A stretch of DNA of 64,000 nt. Source: Ziziphus jujuba (Eukaryota; Streptophyta; Magnoliopsida; Rosales; Rhamnaceae). The stretch lies in NCBI RefSeq assembly GCF_031755915.1, contig NC_083387.1, forward strand, positions 16,141,001 through 16,205,000, read 5' to 3'. The position numbers were made by a program, and so were the translations under genes. Of the stretch, positions 45,506-57,132 are shown in pieces (within the stretch, counting starts at the first letter, position 1; every line of letters starts with the position of its first letter). The notes beneath the pieces were generated by a model. That model did no database searches. It was not told the origin of the DNA and saw only the letters and a program-made list of their open reading frames with translations.

Positions 45506-48500
45506 ATGGCCTCACAATCCTTTGCAACCCCAACACCACCTAAGTTTGAAGGCCAAAACTATTCCATTTGGAGTATAAAAATGAAAGCCTACCTTCAAGC
45601 CTTTGGTTTATGGGAAGTCATAGAAGAAGGTTATGTAATGGAGGAGTTGAGAGCTAATGCAACCCAAGCACAAAGAAATGCACATGAGGCCGAAGTTGCC
45701 AAGGGGTTCAAGGCCCTCACTGCCTTGCACTCCTCCATGAGTGATTCCATTTTTACAAGGATAATGTCATGCACAAGTGCTAAAGAGGTTTGGATAAAGC
45801 TTCAAAAGGAGTTCCATGGAAATACTAGAACTCGGCAAATGCAAGTTTGAAACCTAAGAAGAGAGTTTGAGACCTTGAAGATGAAGGAGAATGAGCTTGT
45901 CAAGGATTTCATGGAAAGGATGCTCAAAGTGGTAAATCAAATTCGGGTCCTTGGTGAGCAATTGACCGATCAAAGGGTAGTAAAGAAAGTATTGGTGAGC
46001 TTACCCGAAAGGTTTGAAGCTAAGATTTCCTCCCTTGAAGAATCTAGAAATCTTAGTGAAATAACCTTGAGTGAGCTCATCAATGCTCTTCAAGCAACCG
46101 AACAAAGGAGAGCCATTAGAAAGGAGGAGACCATAGAGAGTGCATTCTATGGTGGCCACGGCAACAAAAAGACGAATAAAGGAAGGAAGAGCAACAACAC
46201 CAACCAAACCGGTTTTACAACCAAAAACAACACAAACAACAACAAAAGTGGATGGAATCAATAACAACAACAACAACAAAGCCATCAAAACCGAGGAGGG
46301 CATCCACCTTGCCCTCATTGCAAGAAGCTTGGACATCCACCATCCAAGTGTTTTTGGAGGCCGGATGCATCTTGTGAAAGATGTGGAGGAAAAGGCCACA
46401 TTGCCAAAGTATGCAAGCAAAGGAGACAACAAGCCAATGTGGTTAATGAAGAAGCCGAGAACCTATTTGTGGCCACATGCCTTAAAGCCACAAGTAGTGG
46501 TCTCGGTTGGCTTGTGGATAGTGGTTGCTCTCACCACATGAGTTTCCAAAAGGATGGCTTTATGGAGCTTGACCGAAACTACAAAACCAAAGTGAAGATT
46601 GGTGATGGCCGGTTCATGAAAGTAGAAGGCAAAGGAGATGTGTGCTTGAACACCAAGGAAGGTACCAAAATTATAAAAGATGTGCTATATGTTCCTAGTT
46701 TGTGTGAAAACTTGCTTAGTGTAGCACAATTGGTAGAAAGAGGCTTTGCTTTAAATTTTGCAAAAGATGGATGTATCATATATGATGCTTGTGGTAATGA
46801 GCTGTTTAAGGTACCATTGAATGACAAAAGCTATAGATTGGACCTAGTTAAGAATGAACAAGCCTTAAAAACCAAAGTGGAGTCCATTTCTCAACTTTGG
46901 CATAAAAGGCTTGGGCATTCTAGCTATGGTGCCATGAAAAACACCAATGCCATTGTGAATGACATGCCAAAGATTGAGGAGATGAAAAGCCTATGTGATG
47001 TATGCCAACTAGGGAAATCCACACAGCTTCCATTCCCTAAAGCCGACTCATGGAGAGCTAAGGAGAAGCTTGAGCTAGTCCATTCGGATGTGTGTGGACC
47101 AATGAGTTTGTCATCAATTGGAGGATGTAAGTACTTCCTAACCTTCATTGATGACTACTCAAGGATGTGTTGGGTATATTTTCTAACAACCAAGTCACAA
47201 GTGCTTGAGAAGTTCATGGAATTCAAGAAGATGGTGGAAACCCAAAGCAATGCAAAGATGAAGTGCTTGAGAACCGACAATGGGGGAGAATATACAAGCT
47301 TGGCTATGGAGGATTTTTGCAAAGAAAATGGAATGGTGCATCAATTTACAACACCATACACATCACAACAAAATGGTGTTTGTGAGAGGAAAAATAGGAC
47401 CTTGATGGAGATGGCAAGATGCATGATACATAAGAAGAACATGCCAAAAAAGTTTTGGGCCGAAGCCATATACACGGCTAGCTACATCCAAAACCGAGCA
47501 TACACCAAAGCCAATGAGTCCAAGACACCCTATGAGATATGGTATGGAGAAAAACCATCTTTGGACAACATAAAAATCTTTGGAAGTGTTTTTTTTCTTC
47601 ATGTTCATCCACACATGAGAGACAAGCTTGACAAAAGGGCAAATGTGGGCATCTTGGTCGGCTTTAGTGGAAACCAAGAAACTTATGGAAACAAGGGATG
47701 TGAGGATTGATGAAGATGCTGTTTGGGATTGGACAAAGGAGGAGCTTTTGTCCATGAAGATAATGCTCGGTTGGATGATGAAGAAGAAGAAACCAATGAC
47801 AATGACAATGAAGAAAATGAAGATGATGAGGAGGATGCATTTGAGACCATTGGAGCCGAATTGGAGATTGGAGATGGTGTTAGAGGAGAAAGGCCATTGC
47901 TTGAAATATATGAAAGGTGCAATGTTGCCTTGAGTGATCCTACCAATGCTCAAGAAGCTATGCAAAAGAAAGAGTGGATGGAGGCCATGCAAACCGAAAT
48001 GGATATGATAGAAAATAATGAAAATTGGTCTTTGGTTTCTAAACCTAAAAACAAGAAACCAATTGGTGTAAAGTGGATCTTTAGGACCAAGTTCAACCCA
48101 GATGGAACAATATGCAAGCACAAGGCAAGGCTTGTGGCAAAAGGCTATGCACAACAAGCGGGTGTAGATTATGGAGAGACGTTTGCACCGGTTGCAAGAA
48201 TGGAGACCATAAGGCTCATCCTATCCATCTCGGCCTCAATGTCATGGAAGGTGTACCACTTTGATGTAAAGTCGGCTTTCTTGAATGGTGTGCTTCAAGA
48301 GGAGGTTTATGTCAAGCAACCCGAGGGCTTCATTGTTCAAGGACATGAGGACAAAGTCTACCATCTACATAAGGCACTTTACGGGTTAAAGCAAGCACCT
48401 AGGGCTTGGTATGGCAAGATTGATGGTTACTTGACCTACCAAGGCTTTAGGAGGAGTCAAAATGAGCCAACACTATAAATAAGGAATGAAGAAGGCATGA

Positions 48501-48657
48501 TTGTTATCTCACTCTATGTGGATGATTTGTTGGTCACGGGTGAAAATGAAAAGAATGTGGAAATTTTGAAAAATGAACTTGAAAAGGAGTTTGACATGTC
48601 AAGCCTTGGTGAAATGAATTACTTCCTTGGAGTGGAAGTGATGCAATGCTCTAAGGG
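45506..48657 (+). pseudogene. CopD unit 2 Gag, protease, integrase and RT (first part)
   Basis: Starts MASQSFATPTPPKFEGQNY. It shares every major lesion with unit 1: TGA after QMQV, TAA after SGWNQ, the frame loss after LVGFS, the lost base before VHEDNARL and the stop after NEPTL. Small private differences include PLND for PLKD in the pre-integrase part. Catalytic motifs DSGCSHHM, TDNGGE, CERKNRT and YVDD are kept, but no full protein can be made. Confidence 0.93.
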
Positions 48658-49793
48658 TGATACGAACCTAGGACGACCTGCTCCTAAACCCGTATTATAT
48701 TAGCCCGGATCTTTAATTAAGTTCAAGTTCTAATGGAATGGACCTCAACCCCTAACCAACCTGTGGTTAGAAACCTTGGTATAATGTAGACGCCACAATA
48801 GGGGATGGAAAACCTATTGATAAGTCAAGCTAAAACAACCAATTCTCTAATGGTATTTTAGGTGTTCTCAAAGAACAAAAAGATAATTAATCTCACATGT
48901 ATTTTCTTAATCAAATCAAAGTTGTATTCATATTGAAAAATAAGCTTTTAAATAGGCTTTGAAAGAAACAAAGTAAACCCTAAAAACCCTAGGTAAAACA
49001 GGCCACACAATAAAGAGTTCTATGGTGGCCGAAATTCTCACTCCTTTCCTAATCTAATTTGGATTAATTAATTCCTTTATTTTGAATTAGGAATTAATTA
49101 ATTTACAATGAAAATAATAAAATAATAACTTTCCTAAACTTATTTTTCCAGAAAATAAATAAATAAAAACTAAAAAGTAATGGTAATTTCCTAAAACAAA
49201 AAGTAGAATCAAATTAGGAAACTATAATACTAGCTTTTTGACTAACTTGACTTTGACCAATCTTTGACCAAATTGAGCTCCAAATCAGCTTCTAGATGCT
49301 TTGTAGGATGCCAAATAAACTGAATATGAAGGCCCACACGTTGCCCATGCTTGGAAAAATAAGAAAAGGCTAATACAGTAAAAAACAGTAAAGCTAGCAA
49401 GCAATACAGCAAATTCGGCCAAATTGTTGAAGCTGTCCGTACAAGCCCTTTTTGATTGCATTTGAGGCTGCTTTAACTTGATTCCATGACCTCTTAGGCA
49501 TATGTATTGAACCCATAAAGCATTGGAACCATTTCATGCTTCTCGGACTCCAAAAATGTACCAAAACCGTCACCCGGGTCCGTATCGGCTTCCACCACTT
49601 GGATGCTTAGAATAGGCTTTGTATCTTCAAGTATGGACAAGCTCTGTTGAGATTGATTACCCCCTGTATAAATACTTCCAGTTTGTCCTTAAATCTCTTA
49701 ATTTGTGCTCTTGTGATTGGCCTAGTCTTCATCCGTGTCGAGTCAGCACCCCAGCGAGTTATCGGTTGAGCGGGCTCGGGCGGAATCACATCA
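48658..49793 (-). repeat. Solo gypsy LTR inside CopD RT, unit 2
   Basis: 1136 bp, copy of 32507-33642. The left target duplication reads AAGGG (48653-48657) against AGGGG on the right (49794-49798), a base change after duplication of the block. Confidence 0.95.
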
Positions 49794-50616
49794 AGGGGTA
49801 TTTTCATATCTCAAGAGAAATACATCAAAGATCTTTTGAAAAAGTTCAACCTTGATGAATGTAAGCCAATGTCAACACCAATGAGCCAAGGAGACAAATA
49901 CAAGAAGGAGGATGGCACACCAAAGGTAAACCCGACCCTATATAGAAGCATGATAGGAAGTTTGCTCTATGTATGTTCATCAAGACGGATATTATGCATG
50001 CCACATGTGTTTTGCCTAGATATATGCAAGCACCATCCCAAAACCATTTTGTAGGTGCCAAAAGAATTCTTAGATACTTAAAAGGAACACAAGACTTTGG
50101 AGTTTGGTATGATAGGCAATATGTGATGAGATTAATGGCCTACTCGGATAGTGATTGGGCTGGATGCTTGGATGATATGAAGAGCACTTCGGGGTATCTT
50201 TTCTCACTTGGTAGTGAACCATTCTCATGGAATGCAAAGAAGAAAGCAACAACCGCTCAAAGCACCGCCGAAGCCGAGTACATTGCTTGCTCTTCATGTG
50301 TAAATCAATGCATTTGGCTTAGGAAATTATTGGAGGACCTCGGTTATCCTCAAGAGGGTTCAACCATCATCAAATGTGACAACACTTCAGCCATATCAAT
50401 AGCCAAAAACCCCATTCAACATGGAAGGACAAAACACATACCGGTGAAGTATCACTCTTTGAAGGAGTTTGAAGAAAATGGAGAAGTAAGCTTGGAATAT
50501 ATCAAGACCGAGATAACCTTGCAGATTTCATCACCAAGCCACTTCCAAAAGCAAGATTTGAGACCTTGAGGAAGCTTCCAAATATTTCAAGAAAGAACAC
50601 CAAGGAGGAGTGTTGA
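49794..50616 (+). pseudogene. CopD unit 2 RT tail and RNase H
   Basis: Same as 33643-34465, with the same two frameshifts (after LLYVCSS and in SLEYIKTEI). One visible private difference: MKSTSGYLF here against MKSTLGYLF in unit 1, so unit 1 carries the derived residue. Confidence 0.92.
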
Positions 50617-51622
50617 AATGTGGTGATCTTGCCACAATGTGCAAGGTAGTTCGGTTACACTTGCACTCTTTGTTTTGCAACATCAAAGACCAAACATTAT
50701 TTATGTTTATGCATTTTATTTTATCTTGTAATGTTTAAGAACAATATCCTTTTTGTAATGCCCTAAGCTCATTATCTAGCTTAAGGCCTTTTTTGTCTCG
50801 TTGTTGGAATTGTATTTCCAGCAACATAAGTCCACTTCCTTGGATGCTGTTTGAAGTAGGTTTGGTATTTCGACCTGAATTTTGGATATGATAAACTAGA
50901 TATGCAGAGGAAGAAGCACCAAAACGAATGGCCCAATGTGGGGCTGGGAAGACTGAGTTAAGCCCAAAACAATCTGACCCTTGTGCAGTGTTGTTGCCCA
51001 GAAAACTGGGCAAAACTGCCTCGGGTTTGATTACTTTTGAATGGGTAAATGGACTTTGTTTTATCTGTTTTTTGGGTAGAACATAGTTTAATATTCTGAA
51101 AGGCTTCTCTCCAATTTTCAAGTCAAATGAAGCTGGTTTTCAAATTCAAATACCTTAGACAAGCTCAACTGCCCATTAAAGAAGGTTTCTTGCATGCCCA
51201 GCACATTGATTAGAGTTAGTTGAGGTAGTTTGGCTTGGTTGGTTACTTTTAATGCTTTTGTATTTATTGCTCAATATGGCAGCATGCCTTATTGTCTTTT
51301 TGATGTATTTTAAAGTACGAAAATTGTAATGAAAAACGTTGAGAAAGAAAATATTCAAAAACAGATTTTGAAAAACAACATTTTTGGCTCTCTTTCTCTC
51401 ATCTACTACATTTTGGTTTCTTCTTCTTCCCAAAAGCTAACAAGCTTCTCAAGAACCCTAAACCTCCATTAAAACCAGAAACAAAACCTAAACAAACCCA
51501 AAAAAAAAAAAAACAAAAAAACAAAATCAAGAACCAAGAACCAACAACAATCATTTTTGACTAACACCTTGAATGATTGTGCTCTGGGGTACAACAACAT
51601 AAACCTACACCAAATTCCATCA
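50611..51622 (+). repeat. CopD 3' LTR, unit 2
   Basis: 1012 bp. Several stretches (near 50810, 50915-50950 and 51065-51170) match the CopE solo LTR at 54175 better than the unit 1 LTR, for example GAAGAAGCACCAAAA. This suggests gene conversion between LTRs, or that recombination passed through here. Confidence 0.85.
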
Positions 51623-51787
51623 ATCCTAATTCAACTAGGAATAAATTTTGGTTTTTTTTTTTAAGATGCAGAACGTGTATTGGATGGATGCAACCTTAAC
51701 CTAATGCTAAGATTGCAGAATAACACAAAAACAAATAAAACAAATAAGGATAGATCAAACCTAACAAAATTTAGCTCTGATACCAAA
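51623..51787 (-). other. GypB unit 2 leader (proximal part) and primer site
   Basis: Copy of 35468-35647 with a much shorter T run (about 11 instead of 28) and the primer-site complement at 51774-51785. Several base differences from unit 1 (for example TAATGCTAAGATTG against TAATGCCAAAATTG). Confidence 0.85.
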
Positions 51788-52917
51788 TGATACGAACCTA
51801 GGACGACCTGCTCCTAAACCCGTATTATATTAGCCCGGATCTCAATTAAGTTCAAGTTCTAATGGAATGGACCTCAACCCCTAACCAACCTGTGGTTTGA
51901 AACCTTGGTATAATGTAGACGCCACAATAGGGGATGGAAAACCTATTGATAAGTCAAGCTAAAACAACCAATTAATGGTGTTTTAGGTGTTCACAAAGAA
52001 CAAAGAGATAATTAATCTCACAAATATTTTCTTAATCAAATCAAAGTTTTTTTCTTATTGAAAAATAAGCCTTTAAATAGGCTACAAAGCCACGAAATAA
52101 AACACTAAAAATAAAGAAAAACCGGCCACCACACATAAAGAAACCTAGTTGGTTGAAACTATACTTCCTTTCCTAATCTAAGTTTGATTAATCAATTCCT
52201 TTATATTAAATTAGGAATTAATTAATTTACAATGGAAAGAATAAAATAAAAACCTTCCTAAAGTTATTTTTCCAGAAAATAAATAAATAAAAGCCAAAAA
52301 GTAATGGTAGTTTCCTAAAACAAAAAGTAAAAACAAATTAGGAAACTAAAAATGCTAGCTTTTTTTATCAAGTTGACTTTGATCAATCTTTGACCTCTTT
52401 GAGCTTCAAATCAGCTTCTAGATTCTTTTTAGGATGCCAAATAAGATGAATATGAAGTCCCACACGTTGGCCATGCTTGGAAAAATAAGAAAAGGCTAAT
52501 ACAGTAAAATACAGTAAAGCCAGCAAGAAATATAGCAAATTCGGCCATATTGTTGATGCTGTCTGTACAAGCCCTTTTTGATTGCATTTGAGGCTGCTTT
52601 AACTTGATTCCATGACCTCTTAGGCAGATGTATTGAACCCATAAAGCATTGGAACCATTTCATGCTTCCCGAACTCCCAAAATGTACCAAAACCGCCACC
52701 CAGGCCCGTTTTGGTTTCTATTTCTTGTATAAGTCAAATAGACCTTGGTTTTTTAGATATGGCCAACCCCTATTGACTATGACTTATTCCTTGTATAAAT
52801 ACATCAAGATTGTCCTTGAACTTCTTGGCTAGGGCTCTAGTGATCGGTCCCACCTTCATCCGTAACGGATCGGCACCCCAGCGGGTTGTCGGTTGTACGG
52901 GTTCGGGCAGATTCGCA
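51788..52917 (-). repeat. GypB array LTR-R, mosaic
   Basis: 1130 bp, starts TGATACGAACC and stops at ATTCGCA, lacking the last three bases (TCA) of its outer end. The left 600 bp resemble LTR-L (about six differences by eye), while the right 515 bp differ at some 25 or more places. It still keeps the integrase tail frame open (PVQPTTRWGADPLRMK, PITRALAKKFKDNLDVF). The right neighbour is viral-like sequence, not CopB. Confidence 0.88.
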
Positions 52918-54174
52918 AAAATGTTGTTGGCGGTCTTCAAAATGTTTACCAATCTATCAAAATCCTGCTTTAAGGTTAAACTTTGAAAAGATTTTAGTTT
53001 CTTGGAAATGGACAAACAAGGACTTGACCTTTTGTATAGTTTGCTATCGTAGAGAAACTAGTTTGGAGGCTTGTAGTCAATTATAAGTTTCTTTTTCCTC
53101 CAATTTTTTCTGATCTTTTTGCTACATAGAATGTTGGCAAGCTTTAGGATGAAGTGGGTTGCTTAATTAACCATTGTTCTAAGAGTTTCAGGGATTCTTC
53201 CTTTCCCAAAGCCAAATTAGTGGAAGCCAGTCATGGATTTGTTGTCTTTGTTGGATTAATATATTCATTTAGCTTGAATGGAAGCTTTATGAAGAATCTT
53301 TCATTTTCCACAATGATAAGGGATGGTCAAAGGTACTGTGATCATCTACGCATAGAGTATAAAGCCTTTTATGAACTTCTTCAAATGCTGGGGGTTTCTT
53401 TGGGATCACACTGTATATTTTTGACAACAGAGTAAAAAGCTTGAAATGCCTATTATACTTGATTCCTCGAGGAGTGATCCTTCGATGCTTAGCTTGGCAA
53501 TAAATATCCATTCCTATTAAGATAACTTTGTCCAATAATGAGCATCCAATTATTTTAGTCTAAACCACACATTCCATAAGGAATTTAATACCAAAAGGCT
53601 GCTTTTTAATGAGATTTGTATAGAATACTTCGTCATCAGCGGCCTTAAACTTTTCTCTATGTGGCTTCCACATACAAGATAGTAATATTTTTACATTTAC
53701 CATCGTCTTATGGGCTCCAATGTCTATGTAGGCAATCATCTTGATTGGTGTATAATATTTATCCTGGAGTAGAGTAATCTCTACGATCGGTATTGGAATT
53801 GGTTCAGTATTAAAAACAAGTTAGGTCTGGAATATGGACTATGCATCACTGGAGTTTTCAGAAGAGTCTGTTTCTTCTATTTCTACCTCAATATTTTCTC
53901 TTTGGATTGTGAAGATAATGTCCTGGTCTGCCTTTGCTTATTCATGAAAGAAAGATTCTAGATTCATGTATTCTTCTTCAGGATGGAGAATTGAGGCTTG
54001 AGGTTGTTGAATCACCTTGACTACTTTTTCTAATTCTTTTTATAGTTTCTTGAATAATGGCCTTTCCTTCCATAAATAAAGCAAACATCAGATGTATATT
54101 GTCTCTCTTGGATTTTCTTTTAAATAATTTATTTTTGCCTTTTGTGCATGTTAGTTTATTGCATATGTGGTGTC
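52918..54174 (-). pseudogene. Endogenous pararetrovirus segment: coat zinc knuckle, protease, start of RT
   Basis: Read leftwards on the reverse strand. Near 54060-54090 is a degenerate CCHC knuckle (CFIYGRKGHYSRNY, with tyrosines for two cysteines). Near 53720 is a retropepsin site (AYIDIGAHKTMVN, I for T in D-T-G), followed by DKVILIGMDIY. Near 53060 is the start of an RT (KKLIIDYKPPN, then LKSFQSLTLKQDFD). Order and spacing fit Caulimoviridae. Many stops and frameshifts interrupt it; the RT catalytic YxDD is not reached because LTR-R cuts it off. Non-functional relic; genus uncertain. Confidence 0.8.
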
Positions 54175-55184
54175 TATTGAAATGTGGTGATCTTGCCACA
54201 ATGTGCAAGGTAGTTCGGTTACACTTGCACTCTTTGTTTTGCAACATCAAAGACCAAACATTATTTATGTTTATGCATTTTATTTTATCTTGTGATGTTT
54301 AAGAACAATATCCTTTTTGTAATGCCCTAAGCTCATTATCTAGCTTAAGGCCTTTTTTGTCTAGTTGCTGGAATTGTATTTCCAGCAACATAAGTCCACT
54401 TCCTTGGATGCCGTTTGAAGTAGGTTTGGGATTTTTACCTGAATTTTGGATATGATAAACTAGATATGCAGAGGAAGAAGCACCAAAAAGAATGGCCCAA
54501 TGTGGAGCTGGGAAGACTGAGTTAAGCCCAAAACAATCTGACCCTTGTGCAGTGTTGTTGCCCAGAAAACTGGGCAAAACTGCCTCGGGTTTGATTACTT
54601 TTGAATGGGTAAATGGACTTTGTTTTATCTATTTTTTGGGTAGAACATAGTTTAATATTCAGAAAGGCTTCTCTCCAATTTTCAAGTCAAATGAAGCTGG
54701 TTTTCAAATTCAAATACCTTAGACGAGCTGAACTGCCCATTAAAGAAGGTTTCTTGCATGCCCAGCACATTGATTAGAGTTAGTTGAGGTAGTTTGGCTT
54801 GGTTGGTTACTTTTAATGCTTTTGTATTTATTGCTCAATATGGCAGCATGCCTTATTGTCTTTCTGATGTATTTAAAAGTATGAAAATTGTAATGAAAAA
54901 TGTTGAGAAATAAAATATTCAAAAAACAGATTTTGAAAAACAACATTTTTGGCTCTCTCTCTCTCAACTACTACATTTTTTGTTTCTTCTCCTTCCCAAA
55001 AGCTAACAACCTTCTCAAAAACCCTAAACCTCTATTAAAACTAGAAAAAAAACCTAAACAAACCCAAAAAAAAAAACAAAATCAAGAACCAAGAACCATG
55101 AACCAACAACAATCATTCTTGACTAACACCTTGAATGATTGTGCTCTAGGGTACAACAAGATAAACCTACACCAAATTCCATCA
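54175..55184 (+). repeat. CopE, solo copia LTR
   Basis: 1010 bp of the CopD/CopB LTR family, from TATTGAAATGTGG (first G of TG changed to A) to CCATCA. Target duplication GTGTC at 54170-54174 and 55185-55189. Inserted within the viral coat region, between a cysteine cluster and the CCHC knuckle. The 10-bp hairpin stem is kept (near 54365-54390). The whole is a recombination remnant with no interior. Confidence 0.95.
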
Positions 55185-55189
55185 GTGTC

Positions 55190-55715
55190 TAGATGACTTT
55201 TTTCTTCGTTTGACTGTTTCGCAGCAACAATCATTTTTTCCACATTTGATCTTTAGGTATGACTTAGAGCAAGCGTTTTGAATGTGGGGCTTGTTTTTAA
55301 GAAGTTCTAGAAGAACTTTCTTGTTCACAGAGCTTGTTGCTACCTCATATGTCATTTAATGGATTTGTCCAAGTGTTAAAGTTTTTAACCCATCTTTAGC
55401 AGCAGCAATCATTTTAACCAACTCAGACTGAAACTGTTGCGGTAACGAGGACACATAAACCTACTTAAGATTTGGATTATTGACTCCTCCAAGCATATAA
55501 TATCTTTCTGACATCCATTTTGAAATGAAAGTCAATATCTTTCCTTTTTAATGAGCAACATTTTACCTCAAAACATTCTCTTCTCATTTAAGCATCGATC
55601 AAATATGGCTTCCAATATTTCTCTGGCTAATTGGACCCGAAAGAGTTCGACCTGTCTGAAACCAGTTTTTAAGGGTGCCCACAAATCTAGATGTAAAATC
55701 TTTTAGAGTTGTTTC
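55190..55715 (-). pseudogene. Endogenous pararetrovirus segment: coat protein part
   Basis: Reverse strand, leftwards: KILTFISKWMSERYYMLGG (near 55520), QFQSELVKMIAAAKDG, LLELLKNKPHIQNACSK, then the cysteine cluster IKCGKNDCCCE (near 55230) and a basic stretch KRRKK. At least two stops (after NPNLK and GQIH). It joins the segment beyond CopE in order. A basic Cys-rich end before a CCHC knuckle is typical of Caulimoviridae coat proteins; assignment rests on this pattern. Confidence 0.72.
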
Positions 55716-56008
55716 TGATGCGAATCTTCCTGAACCCACACAAGTGACAACCCACTGGGGTGTTGACCCAATACGGATGAAGACTGGGCCAATCACTAGG
55801 GCTCAAGCTAAGAGGTTTAGGGATAACCTTGCTGCCTTTATCTAAGAAGTAATTCATTCTCAAGAGAGCTTGTCCATATCCAAAGATCTAAAACCTGTTT
55901 TGAGCATACAAATGGTGGAAGCCTATACGGACCTAGGTAGCAGTTTTGGTGCATTTATGGAATCCATAAGACGATGGTTTAGGCGCAGGTCGTCCTAGAT
56001 TCGTATCA
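55716..56008 (+). repeat. GypC 5' LTR with large internal deletion
   Basis: First 250 or so bases (TGATGCGAATC to 'catttatggaatcc') are joined to the last 35 or so ('tttaggcgcaggtcgtcc' to GTATCA). The hairpin and TATA-like box lie in the lost part. Confidence 0.9.
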
Positions 56009-56022
56009 TTTAGTATCAGAGC

Positions 56023-57132
56023 CAAATTTTGTTCAGGTTTGATCTATCTTTATTTGTTTTATTTTGTTTTATGTTAATTTGCAATTTTAGCATTAGGTTA
56101 AGGTTGCTTCCATCACCATATGCATTTTGCATTAAAAAAAAAAACAAAAAACTCATTCCTAGTTAAATTAGGATTTCCTCGTTTTACCGTATTTTTTGCT
56201 TCCTAGTTGTTGGTTGTTTTTCATCATTGTTCTTGTTAATTTTGGTCTTTTTTGATTTCTCTTTGCTGTTTTAGTCTTCAATATTTGCATTCATATATTA
56301 AAAAAAAAAGTAAAAAATAAAAGCTGAACAGATATAAAAAATAAAAAAAATAAAAAAAACTGTACAATTTGTATTTTGTTTGCGAGGTCATAGATTTGGT
56401 GTTAGAATTGCAATGTTGGTGTTGATTCTTGCTACTACAATTGTCTTATGTTCTATGAGTAAAAAAAAAAAAAGTTGAATAAAAAAAATTTTTGATTTGT
56501 TGAATTTGGTGTTGAAACTTGTGCTGGAAATTTCTTGGAGCTGCTATTTTGTTGATTATTTGTTTAATATTTGGAGTTACTGGAGAATTATTTTTGTTGC
56601 TGGATATTTGAATTTTAGGTGCTTAAATTATTTGGGTTAAAATTAGTTAAAGGAATTGATACAAAACTAGAATTACAAGAACAACAATCAACACAACTTT
56701 TTAATTTTGTTTGAATTGATTCTTATTCATGTTTGAAATTCCTTTTCTAAATTTTTATTCTTGAATCTTTAATTTCTTACCATCTAGTCCGTTTCTTAAT
56801 GATTCCAAAATTTTCTTGTTAATTTGCCTTATTTTGTATAGAAAAGCCGAAAACTAGGTTTCGCCAATCAGTCAGTATTGCTTGCTTTTGCTACTGTTTT
56901 GTTGATAAGTTAAATTAAAACGTACTTGTGATCTAATTTTTGTTTTGTGGGTGTTTTAATTAGAACTTTGAGATAATTCTTTGAGTGGAAAAAGGCATGA
57001 GAGTGTACGCTTAAAAGAGGGTAAAAGGTGAAACTAGTGTGCAAACACAAGGGTCGAGACCTTGATTGATGAAACACATAAGGGAGTGAATTTGGTGAGT
57101 TCCTATTTTATTTTTATGATGTTCATACTAAC
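56023..57132 (+). other. GypC untranslated leader
   Basis: Diverged version of the GypA leader with shorter A runs (near 56133, 56300, 56340 and 56460). Only one copy of the block that is doubled in GypB. No gene. Confidence 0.7.

Larger units (their letters stand above)
44296..51622 (+). mobile_element. CopD unit 2, with nested solo gypsy LTR
   Basis: 5' LTR 44296-45300, primer site 45301-45312, 3' LTR 50611-51622, target duplication ATCCT at both ends (44291-44295, 51623-51627). Same insertion base as in unit 1, so it arose by duplication and not by a second insertion. The 3' LTR differs from unit 1 more than the rest does (for example near 50915-51130 and in the T run near 51650). Confidence 0.95.
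18046..52917 (-). mobile_element. GypB tandem array: three LTRs sharing two nested interiors
   Basis: LTR-L (18046-19178), interior 1, LTR-M (35648-36784), interior 2, LTR-R (51788-52917), all on the reverse strand. LTR-M is followed on its right by the polypurine complement of interior 2 and preceded on its left by the primer-site complement of interior 1. It thus serves as 5' LTR of one unit and 3' LTR of the next. Offsets between the units are 17606 at the left part and about 16150 elsewhere; the difference is a deletion in unit 2. Each interior holds CopC and CopD at identical bases with identical target duplications. The left flank is CopB and the right flank is viral-like, with no shared target duplication. 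Confidence 0.93.

Noticed and set aside
18046..52917. Two independent sets of insertions in two gypsy elements
   Set aside because: The same elements at the same bases with the same target duplications and the same stops cannot arise twice; duplication explains it.
52918..54174. Host gene or third copia/gypsy pol
   Set aside because: The combination of CCHC knuckle, then protease, then RT start, without integrase and without LTRs of its own, fits a pararetrovirus better.
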